From: OMII01 sp947467385
GTDB lineage: Bacteria; Bdellovibrionota_C; UBA2361; OMII01
Direction of reading: 5' to 3'
Length of the DNA: 64,000 bases
NCBI GenBank assembly: GCA_044360075.1
Contig: JBIKLA010000003.1
Location: 124,001 to 188,000 of the forward strand
Shown: piece by piece, positions 42,467 through 53,210 of the stretch
Position numbering within the stretch: position 1 is the stretch's first letter
How the letters are laid out: every line of letters begins with the position of its first letter
Made by a program: the position numbers and the translations under genes
The notes under the pieces: model-generated
Seen by the model: only the letters and a program-made list of their open reading frames with translations
What the model was told of the DNA's origin: nothing
Database searches by the model: none

Positions 42467-43021
42467 TTATTCCTTGGCTGCAACCTTGCGAAACGGCATC
42501 CCCATGAGCTCCAGGAGCTCCATCCCTTCCTCGTCAGTCCTCGCCGACGTCACAAATGTGACATCAAGGCCGCGAACTACGTCGAGCTTCTCGATTTCAA
42601 TTTCCGGAAACACGATCTGCTCCTTGATGCCCATCGTGTAATTACCACGCCCGTCGAATCCCTTGCGCGGAACGCCCCGGAAGTCGCGGACACGCGGTAG
42701 CGCGACGGCGACGAGGCGATCGAGGAACTCATACATCTTCCGCTTGCGCATGGTTACCATTACGCCAATCGGAAGATTCTCGCGCAGTTTAAACGCCGCG
42801 ATCGACTTCTTTGAGCGGGTAACAACTGGCTTCTGTCCGCTGATCTGCGTCATCGCATACTCAACGAAGTTTATCGCCTTTGAATTATTGACTGCATCGC
42901 GAACGCCCGAGTTAAGAACAATCTTCTCGAGCTTTGGCACCTGCATCGACGAAGAGTAGTTAAACTTCTTCATCAGCGCAGGAACGACCGTCTGCTTATA
43001 GTGCTCAGCTAAACGACTCAT
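42467..43021 (-). CDS. rplE: Ribosomal protein L5
   Basis: 5S rRNA-binding protein. The ATG at 43021 (184 residues: MSRLAEHYKQTVVPALMKKF) is used; the open frame extends 29 codons upstream over the intergenic region. Signatures QVPKLEKIVLNSGV, RSKKSIAAFKLRENLPIG and the C-terminal half are canonical. Confidence 0.96.
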   Translation of the reverse strand: MSRLAEHYKQTVVPALMKKFNYSSSMQVPKLEKIVLNSGVRDAVNNSKAINFVEYAMTQISGQKPVVTRSKKSIAAFKLRENLPIGVMVTMRKRKMYEFLDRLVAVALPRVRDFRGVPRKGFDGRGNYTMGIKEQIVFPEIEIEKLDVVRGLDVTFVTSARTDEEGMELLELMGMPFRKVAAKE

Positions 43022-43043
43022 AACACCCCTACTTAGTTCTTGA

Positions 43044-43433
43044 CTACGAATCCAGAGCGACGAACTTATTGCTCGAAGGATCCCGGTAGCCGCGAACACG
43101 CTTTCCATCCGCCGCCGTCTCCTTGCAAAGACGAACTGGCTTCTTCAGTTTCTCGACGTAGTACATCACGTTTGAAATGTGTACTGACTTTTCAACCTGA
43201 ATCTTTCCGCCCTCTTCTCCCGGGCGGGTTGCGCGCTTATTGCGCGTGAAGACGTTGAGACCCTCAAGGATGACCCTGTCACCCTTTGCCCCAACAATCG
43301 CCCTAATCTTGGCGACCTGCCCCTTAATCGGGCGCTTGCTCTTGTTTCCGCCGGCGATAACCATAACCGAATCACCCTTCTTGAGTGCGGTCGGAATTCG
43401 CTCGACTATTTTGGTAGACTTCTTCGCAGCCAC
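43044..43433 (-). CDS. rplX: Ribosomal protein L24
   Basis: 129 residues starting at GTG 43433. KKGDSVMVIAGGNKSKRPIK is the KOW domain; the end (RVRGYRDPSSNKFVALDS) is longer than in E. coli L24. Standard position between rplN and rplE. Confidence 0.95.
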   Translation of the reverse strand: MAAKKSTKIVERIPTALKKGDSVMVIAGGNKSKRPIKGQVAKIRAIVGAKGDRVILEGLNVFTRNKRATRPGEEGGKIQVEKSVHISNVMYYVEKLKKPVRLCKETAADGKRVRGYRDPSSNKFVALDS

Positions 43434-43452
43434 GTTACACCTCTTCTCTTAA

Positions 43453-43821
43453 CTACAGCACTTCTGGCGCCAACGAGACGATCTTCATGAACTTCTTTCC
43501 GCGGAGCTCGCGCGCTACCGGGCCGAAGATACGCGTTCCGATCGGCTCTTGGCTGGCGTTGATGAGCACCGCGCTGTTGTCGTCAAAGCGGATGTACGAT
43601 CCGTCCTCGCGCGAAACCGGCTGCGCAGTGCGCACAATAACAGCCTTGTGGACCGAGCCCTTCGCGATCTTGGAGTTCGGAATTGCCTCACGAACCGCAA
43701 CAACCACTACGTCCCCTACGGACGCGTAGCGACGGCGACTTCCGCCAAGCACCTTTACACACACAACCTTCTTGGCGCCGGAGTTATCGGCAACATCAAG
43801 AACTGACTTCAACTGGATCAT
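43453..43821 (-). CDS. rplN: Ribosomal protein L14
   Basis: 122 residues: MIQLKSVLDVADNSGAKKV, YIRFDDNSAVLINASQEPIG and the C-terminal VARELRGKKFMKIVSLAPEV, as in the family. Confidence 0.97.
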   Translation of the reverse strand: MIQLKSVLDVADNSGAKKVVCVKVLGGSRRRYASVGDVVVVAVREAIPNSKIAKGSVHKAVIVRTAQPVSREDGSYIRFDDNSAVLINASQEPIGTRIFGPVARELRGKKFMKIVSLAPEVL

Positions 43822-43850
43822 ATATCACCGCCTCTAACGATCTCTATCGA

Positions 43851-44171
43851 CTAGTCCGCCTTCACGAGAATCGATTCTACCTTCCAGCACTTGAGCTTGC
43901 TAAGCGGGCGGGTCTCAACGATGCGAACGCGATCCCCTACTCCGCACTGGTTTGACTCGTCGTGCGCGTAGAACTTCTTGGTCTTGCGAATAAACTTCCC
44001 GTAGGTGGCGTGACGAACGCGGCGCACAACGGCGACCACGATGGTCTTGTCCATCTTGCTGCTCACTACCAGGCCTTCCTGCCGCTTGCGCAGACCGCGC
44101 GGAGCCTGAGGCTTCGCCTCGGTGGTCTTCGGTGCCGCGCTCTTCGTTTCTGCTTTCTTTGTTACTGCCAT
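43851..44171 (-). CDS. rpsQ: Ribosomal protein S17 with N-terminal extension
   Basis: 106 residues. The family core starts at GLRKRQEGLVVSSKMDKTIV and includes the VVRRVRHATYGKFIRKTKKF signature. The first 25 residues are a Lys/Ala/Pro/Thr-rich extension, comparable to the tail on L17. Standard position. Confidence 0.95.
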   Translation of the reverse strand: MAVTKKAETKSAAPKTTEAKPQAPRGLRKRQEGLVVSSKMDKTIVVAVVRRVRHATYGKFIRKTKKFYAHDESNQCGVGDRVRIVETRPLSKLKCWKVESILVKAD

Positions 44172-44204
44172 ACGTCGTTCCTATCTTCGAATTCTTGTAA
44201 GCAC

Positions 44205-44411
44205 TTACGCCTTAGCAGCCTTCTGGGCCAGCTTCGTCTTCACGCGCGCCAGAGCTTTGCGGGTCTGACTCAGAAGGTGCCCCTTTTCAAGCTGCTTTGA
44301 GGCCTTCTTGAAGCGAAGTCGCATGAGCTCCTCAGCCAGAGTGTTGGCTTTCTCGTTCAGCGTGCCACGGTCGAAGCCGTCGATCTCTTTCAAAAACTCT
44401 TTGCGTTTCAT
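44205..44411 (-). CDS. rpmC: Ribosomal protein L29
   Basis: 68 residues from ATG 44411 (MKRKEFLKEIDGFDRGTLNE, EELMRLRFKKASKQLE). The start at 44411 is chosen because it begins at the family's N-terminus; the frame is open 27 codons upstream. Standard position between rplP and rpsQ. Confidence 0.93.
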   Translation of the reverse strand: MKRKEFLKEIDGFDRGTLNEKANTLAEELMRLRFKKASKQLEKGHLLSQTRKALARVKTKLAQKAAKA

Positions 44412-44492
44412 ATAGTTACTACCCATTCGCTGCGACCACTTCACCCCGCTCATCCATGCGAAATGAGGGGGCAATATGCCCGCTTCTAGCAC

Positions 44493-44918
44493 TTAAATCA
44501 AGCTGCTGCTCCGAACGACAACCTTTGTCTTGATCGGAAGCTTAGCGGCGGCCAGCTCAAGGGCCTCCAGAGCTACCTTGTCTGCCACGCCCGTTATCTC
44601 ATAAAGGATCCGGCCGGACTTAACCTCGGCAACCCAATGCTCTACTGCACCCTTTCCCTTACCCATACGCACCTCAGCCGGCTTCGACGTGAGGGGCTTA
44701 TCTGGGTAGACCTTGATCCACACCTTTCCGCCACGCTTAATGTGGCGAACCATCGTCTGGCGCGCCGCCTCAATCTGGCGGTTCGTGACCCAACCGGCTT
44801 CCATGGCGCGCAGGCCGTAATCGCCGAACTCGAGGGTGCAACCACGAGTCTCCTTGATCTTCAGATGACGGTACAACTTCATCTGCTTGCGGTAACGTGG
44901 CTTCTTTGGCTGCAACAT
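44493..44918 (-). CDS. rplP: Ribosomal protein L16
   Basis: 141 residues: MLQPKKPRYRKQMK, GCTLEFGDYGLRAMEAGWVT and RMGKGKGAVEHWVAEVKSGR are the family signatures. Standard position. Confidence 0.97.
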   Translation of the reverse strand: MLQPKKPRYRKQMKLYRHLKIKETRGCTLEFGDYGLRAMEAGWVTNRQIEAARQTMVRHIKRGGKVWIKVYPDKPLTSKPAEVRMGKGKGAVEHWVAEVKSGRILYEITGVADKVALEALELAAAKLPIKTKVVVRSSSLI

Positions 44919-44959
44919 AACTTACTCCACCGAAAAACTATCTCTCAGACGCTTAACAC

Positions 44960-45622
44960 TTAGAGGTTTATAGCCTCTAATGCCTGCTCCTCGCCTGGCG
45001 CGAGCTTCTCGCCCTTGAAGACCCAAACCTTCACGCCGATGATGCCATACGTCGTGCTCGCCTCGGCCAAGCCGTAGTCGATATCTGCACGAAGCGTGTG
45101 AAGCGGAACTCGACCCTCGCGGCTCGACTCAGTGCGCGCTATCTCGGCACCATTCAGGCGGCCCGATATGCGGATCTTGATGCCCTCTGCACCAACGCGC
45201 TGTGCGCGGTTGATGGCCTCCTTCATGGCGCGGCGGAAGTTCACGCGCCGCTCAAGCTGGAAAGCAATCCCTTCAGCAACGAGCTGCGCATCCATATCTG
45301 GCTTGCGGGCCTCGATGATGCTTAGGGCCACGTCGCGCTGGACGAGGTTCTTGAGGTCCTTGCGAAGGTCCTCGATATCCTTGCCTTTCTTTCCGATTAC
45401 CAGACCGGGCTTGGCAGTGAAGATGTTAATCTTGACGCGCGACGCGGCACGCTCGATCTCCACGCGGGAGATACCTGCTGCCTGCAGCTTGGTCTTGACG
45501 AACTTGCGGATCTTTACGTCCTCGCCGATGAAGCGCGCGAAATCACGGCCGGCAAACCACTTAGACTGCCATCCCTCGATGATCCCGATCCGCAAACCGC
45601 GTGGGCTAACTTTTTGTCCCAT
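44960..45622 (-). CDS. rpsC: Ribosomal protein S3
   Basis: 220 residues: MGQKVSPRGLRIGIIEGWQS, the KH domain with GKKGKDIEDLRKDLK, and RAQRVGAEGIKIRISGRLNG. Standard position between rplV and rplP. Confidence 0.97.
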   Translation of the reverse strand: MGQKVSPRGLRIGIIEGWQSKWFAGRDFARFIGEDVKIRKFVKTKLQAAGISRVEIERAASRVKINIFTAKPGLVIGKKGKDIEDLRKDLKNLVQRDVALSIIEARKPDMDAQLVAEGIAFQLERRVNFRRAMKEAINRAQRVGAEGIKIRISGRLNGAEIARTESSREGRVPLHTLRADIDYGLAEASTTYGIIGVKVWVFKGEKLAPGEEQALEAINL

Positions 45623-45645
45623 ATCAGAGCTCCCTTCTTAATCCC

Positions 45646-46011
45646 TTACTTCTCGCCCAGAACGATCGTCATGTGCGACGAGCGCTTACGAATCGGCGTT
45701 GCGCGCCCGTGTGCCGCAGGCATGAAGCGCTTGAGCGTGCGTCCTGCATCCACCCAGCCATTGGTCACCCATAGGCGGTCAACATCAGCACGAGCGCCCT
45801 CGCGAGCGTTCGAGACAGCCGACTCAAGCAGCTCGTAGGCCAGCCTTGCGCCCTTCTTCGGCGAAAAGCGAAGCGCCTGCATAGCCGGCTCCACCTGCTT
45901 TCCCCGAATGAGGTCGATAACGAGCCGGGCCTTCCGCGGCGAGAGGCGTATGTGCCTCAGCGTTGCCCGAGCAACCTCTGCTTCACTTTGCTTCGTTGTT
46001 TTCTTTGACAT
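45646..46011 (-). CDS. rplV: Ribosomal protein L22
   Basis: 121 residues: RATLRHIRLSPRKARLVIDL, a central loop, and RFMPAAHGRATPIRKRSSHM (tunnel-lining hairpin) match the family. Macrolide-contact region unremarkable. Confidence 0.96.
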   Translation of the reverse strand: MSKKTTKQSEAEVARATLRHIRLSPRKARLVIDLIRGKQVEPAMQALRFSPKKGARLAYELLESAVSNAREGARADVDRLWVTNGWVDAGRTLKRFMPAAHGRATPIRKRSSHMTIVLGEK

Positions 46012-46059
46012 AATCGCAACCCTTACTTCCTAGGACTGTATCCTTCTTGCGCCACTACC

Positions 46060-46338
46060 TTACGCAGATGCCGCAGCAGACTTGGCCGAGTGGCCATGGT
46101 ACGTGCGCGTCGCAGAAAACTCGCCGAGCTTGTGCCCGACCATGTTCTCAGTCACAAACACCGCGTTAAATTTGCGGCCGTTGTGAACGGCGAACGTCAA
46201 GCCGATCATATCCGGCGTGATGGTCGAGCGGCGTGACCAGGTCTTGATCGGACCCTTATGCGCACCCGACTTTGCCCTCTCAACCCACTTGAGCACGCTT
46301 TTATCTACAAACGGACCTTTTTTAACCGAACGAGCCAT
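46060..46338 (-). CDS. rpsS: Ribosomal protein S19
   Basis: 92 residues: MARSVKKGPFVDKSVLKWVE, TITPDMIGLTFAVHNGRKFN, VGHKLGEFSATRTYHGHS. Standard between rplB and rplV. Confidence 0.97.
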   Translation of the reverse strand: MARSVKKGPFVDKSVLKWVERAKSGAHKGPIKTWSRRSTITPDMIGLTFAVHNGRKFNAVFVTENMVGHKLGEFSATRTYHGHSAKSAAASA

Positions 46339-46355
46339 ATGCCCCCTTCAACTTC

Positions 46356-47177
46356 TTACTTACGCCGACGAACAATAAACTTCTGGGTACGCTTGTTGGT
46401 ACGGGTCTTGAGACCCTTGGCCAACAGGCCGGACGGCGAGCACGGATGCCTGCCTCCAGCGCTCTTGCCCTCTCCACCACCCATCGGATGGTCGACCGGG
46501 TTTTTCGTCACGCCTCGGTTGTGCGGGCGGCGGTTGAGCCAACGGCTGCGCCCTGCCTTTCCGATGACGACGTTCTGGTGATCCGGATTGCTGACGGCGC
46601 CGATAGACGCGTAGCACTCAAGCGATACCTTGCGGGTTTCGCCTGACGGAAGCTTCACAGATGCGTATGACCCCTCCTTCGCGACGAGCTGCGCTGCACC
46701 GCCTGCGGAGCGCACGAGCTGTGCGCCGGCGTTCTTCTTGAGCTCGATATTATGAATGTTCTCTCCGAGCGGCACTGACCTAAGCGGAAGCGCATTGCCC
46801 GGCTTGATCTCAGCGTCGGGACCTGCGCTTATCACCTGCCCAACCGTGAGGCCCTGCGGGGCAAGGATGTATCGCTTCTCTCCGTCCGAGTAGACCACAA
46901 GCGCGATGCGGGCAGTCCTATTCGGATCGTACTCGATCGCCGCTACAGTGCCCTTGATGCCGAGCTTGTCACGACGGAAGTCGATAATGCGGTACCGGCG
47001 CTTGTGGCCACCACCCTTATTGATATTGGTGTTACGGCCGTAGTTATTGCGGCCGCCTGTGCCCGAATGCTTGGCGAGAAGCCCCTTCTCTGGAGTCGTC
47101 TTTGTGATCTCCGAGAAGTCGGCCACCGTCAGAAATCGGCGGGTGGGTGTGATTGGTCTGTAATTCTTAACGGCCAT
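46356..47177 (-). CDS. rplB: Ribosomal protein L2
   Basis: 273 residues: GRNNYGRNTNINKGGGHKRR, ALPLRSVPLGENIHNIELK, and RPHNRGVTKNPVDHPMGGGE with the conserved His near the peptidyl-transferase centre. Standard S10 operon position. Confidence 0.97.
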   Translation of the reverse strand: MAVKNYRPITPTRRFLTVADFSEITKTTPEKGLLAKHSGTGGRNNYGRNTNINKGGGHKRRYRIIDFRRDKLGIKGTVAAIEYDPNRTARIALVVYSDGEKRYILAPQGLTVGQVISAGPDAEIKPGNALPLRSVPLGENIHNIELKKNAGAQLVRSAGGAAQLVAKEGSYASVKLPSGETRKVSLECYASIGAVSNPDHQNVVIGKAGRSRWLNRRPHNRGVTKNPVDHPMGGGEGKSAGGRHPCSPSGLLAKGLKTRTNKRTQKFIVRRRK

Positions 47178-47194
47178 GATTTACCTCAAATTGA

Positions 47195-47518
47195 TTACAA
47201 GCCCTCTACAAGGTCGATCTTGCTGCCTGCAGCGAGCGTCACGTAGGCCTTCTTGTAGCCAGCGCGCCGGCCGATGCCCTTCATGGTGCGCTTTACCTTG
47301 CCCAGGAAGCGGGCAGTGCGAACCGCCTCAACCTTGACGGAAAACACACGCTCTACCGCCTGGCGTATCTCAGTCTTTGTCGCGCGAGGATCAACCTTCA
47401 TCGTGACAGTCCGACCGCTTGCGCCTACCAGGGCTCCCTTCTCCGTTATAACCGGAGCGAGCAGCACTGCGTAGTCATTTACGGTTGCCTTTTCAGTAGT
47501 TGCTTTCTTCTTAGCCAT
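47195..47518 (-). CDS. rplW: Ribosomal protein L23
   Basis: 107 residues: VLLAPVITEKG and DPRATKTEIRQAVERVFSVK. Short N-terminal Lys/Thr-rich stretch. Tunnel-exit protein that binds trigger factor and SRP. Standard position. Confidence 0.95.
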   Translation of the reverse strand: MAKKKATTEKATVNDYAVLLAPVITEKGALVGASGRTVTMKVDPRATKTEIRQAVERVFSVKVEAVRTARFLGKVKRTMKGIGRRAGYKKAYVTLAAGSKIDLVEGL

Positions 47519-47539
47519 ACGTCTTTCCTCTTCCGCCCA

Positions 47540-48199
47540 TTACGCCGACTTGCCAACTCGTGCCTCAAGCTCGCTGAGCGCTGCACGCACGCAGAGAACT
47601 TTAGTGCTATTAACGAGGTCGTACACGTTGACGCCTGCCGTCGGGGTGACCGTTACTCGCTCAATGTTCCTCAGGGCGAGCGCGAACTTGTCGCGCTGAT
47701 CCGATGCCTCGTTCGGGACAATCACGAGAAGCTTTTGGCCCGAAACGCCTATCTCCTTGAGGAGCTTAACCGCATCGCGGGTCTTGCCGGTTGCGCTATC
47801 CATTCCCTCAAGAACCATGAAGCCTTCCTCAGACGTCTTGGCCGATAGGGCCGACGCGAGTGCGCCCTGTCTCATCTTCTTTGAGAGGCGGAACTCATAG
47901 CTTCGCGGCGTTGGGCCGTGCACAACTGCACCACCGACCATGAGCGGAGATACGCTCGAGCCTGCGCGGGCACTGCCCGTTCCCTTCTGCTTGAACGGCT
48001 TCTTCTTGCCGCCCTTGATCTCGCTGCGGGTGAGCACATCGTGCGTTCCGGCGCGGCGCTTCGCGCGCTGCCAGCGGACCGTTCCATGAACGAGCTCCGT
48101 CTTAACCGTCGCGCTGAAGACGCTCGGTGTAAGGTCCACCGTGCCATTCTCCTTGCCCGCGGAATCGAATACCTTTGCGTTTACCTTTTCAGAAGCCAT
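47540..48199 (-). CDS. rplD: Ribosomal protein L4
   Basis: 219 residues: the central loop region RWQRAKRRAGTHDVLTRSEI and KKPFKQKGTGSARAGSSVSP is canonical, as is VVHGPTPRSYEFRLSKKMRQ. Standard position. Confidence 0.96.
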   Translation of the reverse strand: MASEKVNAKVFDSAGKENGTVDLTPSVFSATVKTELVHGTVRWQRAKRRAGTHDVLTRSEIKGGKKKPFKQKGTGSARAGSSVSPLMVGGAVVHGPTPRSYEFRLSKKMRQGALASALSAKTSEEGFMVLEGMDSATGKTRDAVKLLKEIGVSGQKLLVIVPNEASDQRDKFALALRNIERVTVTPTAGVNVYDLVNSTKVLCVRAALSELEARVGKSA

Positions 48200-48227
48200 T
48201 GCTTAGTACCTCCATCGCCCTTGTGCG

Positions 48228-48887
48228 TTACGCCTTAACTGCCTTGCGAATCACAACGAGGCTACCGCGTGCCCCTGGGATGCCGCCCTTAACCAAGAGG
48301 ATATTGTCCTCCGCACGAACGCCGACCACAGTAAGGTTCTGAACGGTAACGTTCTCGCCTCCCATGCGTCCCGGCATGCGCTGGTTCTTAAACACACGCC
48401 CTGGGAACTTGCGGCAACCGATAGCGCCTACGTGGCGGCGCACCTCGTGCGTACCGCGCGTCATCGGCTGTCCCTTAATATGGTGTCGGCGAACGACGCC
48501 CTGGAAGCCGCGACCGATCGACACGCCAGAAACGTCAACCGTTTCGCCGTCCTTGAACACGTCAGCCACCTTGACCTCCTTGCCCACCTCGGCCCAACCG
48601 AGCCCCTGGGCATCGCAGCGCACCTCCTTCACGTGGTAGAAAGCGCCCTGGCCGGCCTTCTTGAATTGGCCCTGCTCTGCCTTCGTGCAGCGCTGTGACT
48701 TCTTCGGCTCGAATCCGAACTGCACAGCCGTGTAGCCATGCACGTCAACGCCCCGCACGTCGAGCACGTAGCACGGCCCGGCTTGGATGATCGTTACTGG
48801 AACGCTGTGGCCCTCTGGCGTGAAGATTTGGGTCATTCCAAGCTTCTTGCCTAATAGCCCCTCAGGGAAGTGTTTTGACGACGTCAT
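48228..48887 (-). CDS. rplC: Ribosomal protein L3
   Basis: 219 residues: GLLGKKLGMTQIFTPEGHSV at the N-terminus, GFQGVVRRHHIKGQPMTRGT and HRAPGS-like region THEVRRHVGAIGCRKFPGRV. Standard position after rpsJ. Confidence 0.97.
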   Translation of the reverse strand: MTSSKHFPEGLLGKKLGMTQIFTPEGHSVPVTIIQAGPCYVLDVRGVDVHGYTAVQFGFEPKKSQRCTKAEQGQFKKAGQGAFYHVKEVRCDAQGLGWAEVGKEVKVADVFKDGETVDVSGVSIGRGFQGVVRRHHIKGQPMTRGTHEVRRHVGAIGCRKFPGRVFKNQRMPGRMGGENVTVQNLTVVGVRAEDNILLVKGGIPGARGSLVVIRKAVKA

Positions 48888-48923
48888 GTGAGGTACCCCT
48901 CGTTAAATCTTTTTCAACTCGCT

Positions 48924-49238
48924 CTACTGAAGCTTGATCTCAACATCGATTCCGGTCGAGAGCTCAAGCTTGCCCAGCTCATCTATGGTCTGCTGAGTGG
49001 GCTCAAGGATGTCCAAGAGGCGCTTGTGCGTCCGGATCTCAAACTGCTCACGCGACTTCTTGTCGACGAACGGCGAGCGGTTTACCGTGAACTTCTCAAT
49101 GCGCGTCGGAAGAGGAATGGGTCCCGCAACGCGCCCGCCAGTCCTGCGAACGGTCTGCACGATCTCTCCCACGGCTGAATCCAACAGCTTGTGGTCGTAC
49201 CCCTTAAGTCGAATCCTAATTAACTGCCCGCCAATCAT
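48924..49238 (-). CDS. rpsJ: Ribosomal protein S10
   Basis: 104 residues: IRIRLKGYDHKLLDSAVGEI and PLPTRIEKFTVNRSPFVDKK. First gene of the S10 operon; also NusE. A hairpin lies between it and tuf. Confidence 0.97.
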   Translation of the reverse strand: MIGGQLIRIRLKGYDHKLLDSAVGEIVQTVRRTGGRVAGPIPLPTRIEKFTVNRSPFVDKKSREQFEIRTHKRLLDILEPTQQTIDELGKLELSTGIDVEIKLQ

Positions 49239-49294
49239 GGCTCATCCTCTCTTTCACTATTAGAAACTCTTTGATTCAAAACCCTAGTATAACC

Positions 49295-49324
49295 CGTGGA
49301 GGCGGACGGATGCCCGCCTCCACG
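49295..49324 (-). terminator. Hairpin between tuf and rpsJ
   Basis: CGTGGAGGCGG (49295-49305) pairs perfectly with CCGCCTCCACG (49314-49324). On the minus strand the next bases are GGTTATACTAGGG, with no T-run; TATACT could be a -10 for the S10 operon. A weak terminator or a boundary element. Confidence 0.55.
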
Positions 49325-49336
49325 TTTCCGCTGAGA

Positions 49337-50533
<1,197 letters not shown>

Positions 50534-50576
50534 GCTTCTCTCCGGTTTTAGTTAAACAACACACCATTACAGTTAT

Positions 50577-52670
50577 TTACTTCTTCACAACGCTCTCGGC
50601 TACGTGCGTCGGCACGGGCGCGTAGTGATGGTACTCCATAGTGAAGGTGGCTCGCCCCTGAGAGTTTGAGCGAAGGTCCGTTGAATAGCCGAACATCTCG
50701 GCCAACGGCACCTCACACTTCACCGTCTGAGCGCCGGCTCTCGGCTCCATGCCGAGAATTCGGGCACGTCGTCGGTTCAGGTCACCCACGATATTGCTGA
50801 CGAAATCATCCGGGCAGACAACCTCTACAGCCATGACTGGCTCAAGAAGCTGAATCTTCGCCTTGTTGCAAGCATCCTTAACGCACATGGATCCTGCTAT
50901 CTTGAAGGCGATTTCGCTCGAGTCGACCTCGTGGAAGCTTCCGTAATAGAGCGTCACCCTCATGTCGATAACCGGGAACCCTGCGAGGATACCTCCTTCG
51001 AGGGCCTCCACGACTCCCTTCTCGACTGCTGGGATGTACTCCTTCGGAATCACACCTCCCTTAACCTCATCAACAAACTCAACTCCCGAGCCCGGCTCGA
51101 GCGGCTCTACGCGAAGAAGAACGTGGCCGAACTGTCCGCGACCTCCGGTCTGCTTGGCATACTTGCACTCAGCCTCGGCCTTTTTAAGAATCGTCTCGCG
51201 GTATGCAACTTGTGGCTTGCCTACCGTGGTATCGACGCCGAACTCACGGAAAAGGCGCTGCTTGATGATGTCAAGGTGGAGCTCGCCCATCCCCGCAATG
51301 AGGGTCTGGCCCGACTCTTTGTCGACGCTGACCTTAAGCGACGGATCCTCCTTCGCAAGCTTCATGAGCGAGAGGCCCATTTTCTGCTCGTCCGCCTTGG
51401 TCTTTGGCTCCATGGCGATGCTGATAACCGGCGCTGGTGCGTGAATGCTCTCAAGCACAATCGGGTTGTCTATATCACAGAGCGTGTCGCCTGTGATGGT
51501 TTCCTTGAGACCTACAGCAGCGCCGATATCGCCTGCCTCAACCTCCTTAACCTCCTCACGCTTGTCCGCATGCATGCGCACAACGCGCCCGATGCGCTCC
51601 TTCTTGTCGCGAGTCGAGTTGAGAACGCCGGTCCCGGCGGTTACAGTGCCCGAATACACGCGGAAGAACGTAAGAACTCCAACGAAAGGATCGGTAATGA
51701 TCTTGAACGCTAGCGCGCACATCGGAGCTGAAGGGTCGGTCGCTCGCTCAATATGAACAACTTCCTTCTTTGTTGGGTCAGTTCCCGTGACCGAAGGAAT
51801 ATCGAGGGGGCTCGGCAGGTAGTCGACCACTGCGTCGAGAAGCTGCTGAACGCCCTTATTCTTGAAGGCGCTGCCGCACAACACGGGGAAGAACTCCATC
51901 TTGATAGTTCCCTTGCGGATTGCCGCCTTCATCTCCGGCACCGTAATGGTCTCGCCAGCCATGTATTTCTCCATACAGGCCTCGTCAGCTTCGGCAATGC
52001 ACTCAAGAAGATATTCGCGGGCCTTTCCAGCCTCTGCGCGAAGCTCCTCCGGAACGTCGATAACATCAAACTTTGATCCCTTGGCCTCGTCCTTGAAAAC
52101 GATTCCCCTCATCTCGACGAGGTCGACCATGCCAAGGAACTCGCTCTCAGCTCCGATCGGAATCTGAATCGGGCAGGCTTTCGCTCCGAGCTTCTCGCGT
52201 ATTGACTCTACGCCGCCCTTAAAGTCCGAGCCGGTGCGATCCATCTTATTGATGAAGCAGATGCGCGGAACGTTGAACTTGTTGGCCTGGCGCCATACCG
52301 TCTCGGACTGTGGCTCAACGCCGCTTACGGCGTCGAAAACGGCACAAGCCCCGTCCAGTACACGCAGCGAGCGCTCGACTTCAATTGTGAAATCCACGTG
52401 GCCTGGGGTGTCGATAATGTTGATCTGGTGCTCAGGAAACTCGCCTGTCGAACCCTTCCAAGTGCAGGTCGTTGCAGCAGAGGTAATCGTGATACCACGC
52501 TCCTGCTCAAGTTCCATGTAGTCCATCGTAGCCGCGCCTTCGTGCACTTCACCGATCTTGTAGTTGATGCCGGTGTAGAAAAGAACGCGCTCAGTTGTGG
52601 TCGTCTTGCCAGCATCGATGTGGGCCATGATGCCGATGTTACGAACTTTGCTTAAATCTCTCTTTGCCAC
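50577..52670 (-). CDS. fusA: Elongation factor G
   Basis: 697 residues starting at GTG 52670. GIMAHIDAGKTTTTERVLFY, DTPGHVDFTIEVERSLRVLD and NKMDRTG; domains II-V are complete. Standard position between rpsG and tuf. Confidence 0.98.
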   Translation of the reverse strand: MAKRDLSKVRNIGIMAHIDAGKTTTTERVLFYTGINYKIGEVHEGAATMDYMELEQERGITITSAATTCTWKGSTGEFPEHQINIIDTPGHVDFTIEVERSLRVLDGACAVFDAVSGVEPQSETVWRQANKFNVPRICFINKMDRTGSDFKGGVESIREKLGAKACPIQIPIGAESEFLGMVDLVEMRGIVFKDEAKGSKFDVIDVPEELRAEAGKAREYLLECIAEADEACMEKYMAGETITVPEMKAAIRKGTIKMEFFPVLCGSAFKNKGVQQLLDAVVDYLPSPLDIPSVTGTDPTKKEVVHIERATDPSAPMCALAFKIITDPFVGVLTFFRVYSGTVTAGTGVLNSTRDKKERIGRVVRMHADKREEVKEVEAGDIGAAVGLKETITGDTLCDIDNPIVLESIHAPAPVISIAMEPKTKADEQKMGLSLMKLAKEDPSLKVSVDKESGQTLIAGMGELHLDIIKQRLFREFGVDTTVGKPQVAYRETILKKAEAECKYAKQTGGRGQFGHVLLRVEPLEPGSGVEFVDEVKGGVIPKEYIPAVEKGVVEALEGGILAGFPVIDMRVTLYYGSFHEVDSSEIAFKIAGSMCVKDACNKAKIQLLEPVMAVEVVCPDDFVSNIVGDLNRRRARILGMEPRAGAQTVKCEVPLAEMFGYSTDLRSNSQGRATFTMEYHHYAPVPTHVAESVVKK

Positions 52671-52719
52671 AAAAATCTCTCCAAACTAGCAGTCGCTCAT
52701 GCGAATGCCCGGAACCTTA

Positions 52720-53190
52720 CTACCACTTAAAATGCGCGAAGGCCTTGTTGGCCTCGGCCATGCGATGCGTGTCCTCACGCTTCTTAACCGCTGCGCCACG
52801 ATTCTGCGTCGCGTCGAGAAGCTCGTTTGCAAGGCGCTCAGCCAGGCTACGCTCGCCACGACTAGCCGCAGCTTCCTTGAGCCAACGGAGCGCCAATGAC
52901 TGAGCACGCTCGGCACGAACCTCGGTCGGAACCTGGTAGGTAGCGCCACCAACACGGCGAGAGCGAACCTCAACCATCGGCTTAATGTTGTTGAGCGCCT
53001 TGTGAAAGGACTCAACAGCGTCGGCTCCGGTCTTCTTACCGATAGTGTCCAGGGCGCCGTAAATCGCTCGCTCTGAAACACCCTTCTTGCCGCTCTCCAT
53101 GATAACGTTGATGGCCTTGCCAACAACGATATCCCCGTAGCGTGGGTCTGCCTGAATCTCTCGCTTAAAATCGCGCTTCTTACGTGACAT
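52720..53190 (-). CDS. rpsG: Ribosomal protein S7
   Basis: 156 residues: MSRKKRDFKREIQADPRYGD, MESGKKGVSERAIYGALDTI, RRVGGATYQVPTEVRAER. Standard str operon position. Confidence 0.97.
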   Translation of the reverse strand: MSRKKRDFKREIQADPRYGDIVVGKAINVIMESGKKGVSERAIYGALDTIGKKTGADAVESFHKALNNIKPMVEVRSRRVGGATYQVPTEVRAERAQSLALRWLKEAAASRGERSLAERLANELLDATQNRGAAVKKREDTHRMAEANKAFAHFKW

Positions 53191-53210
53191 AGCTTCCTCT
53201 TACCGAAAAC

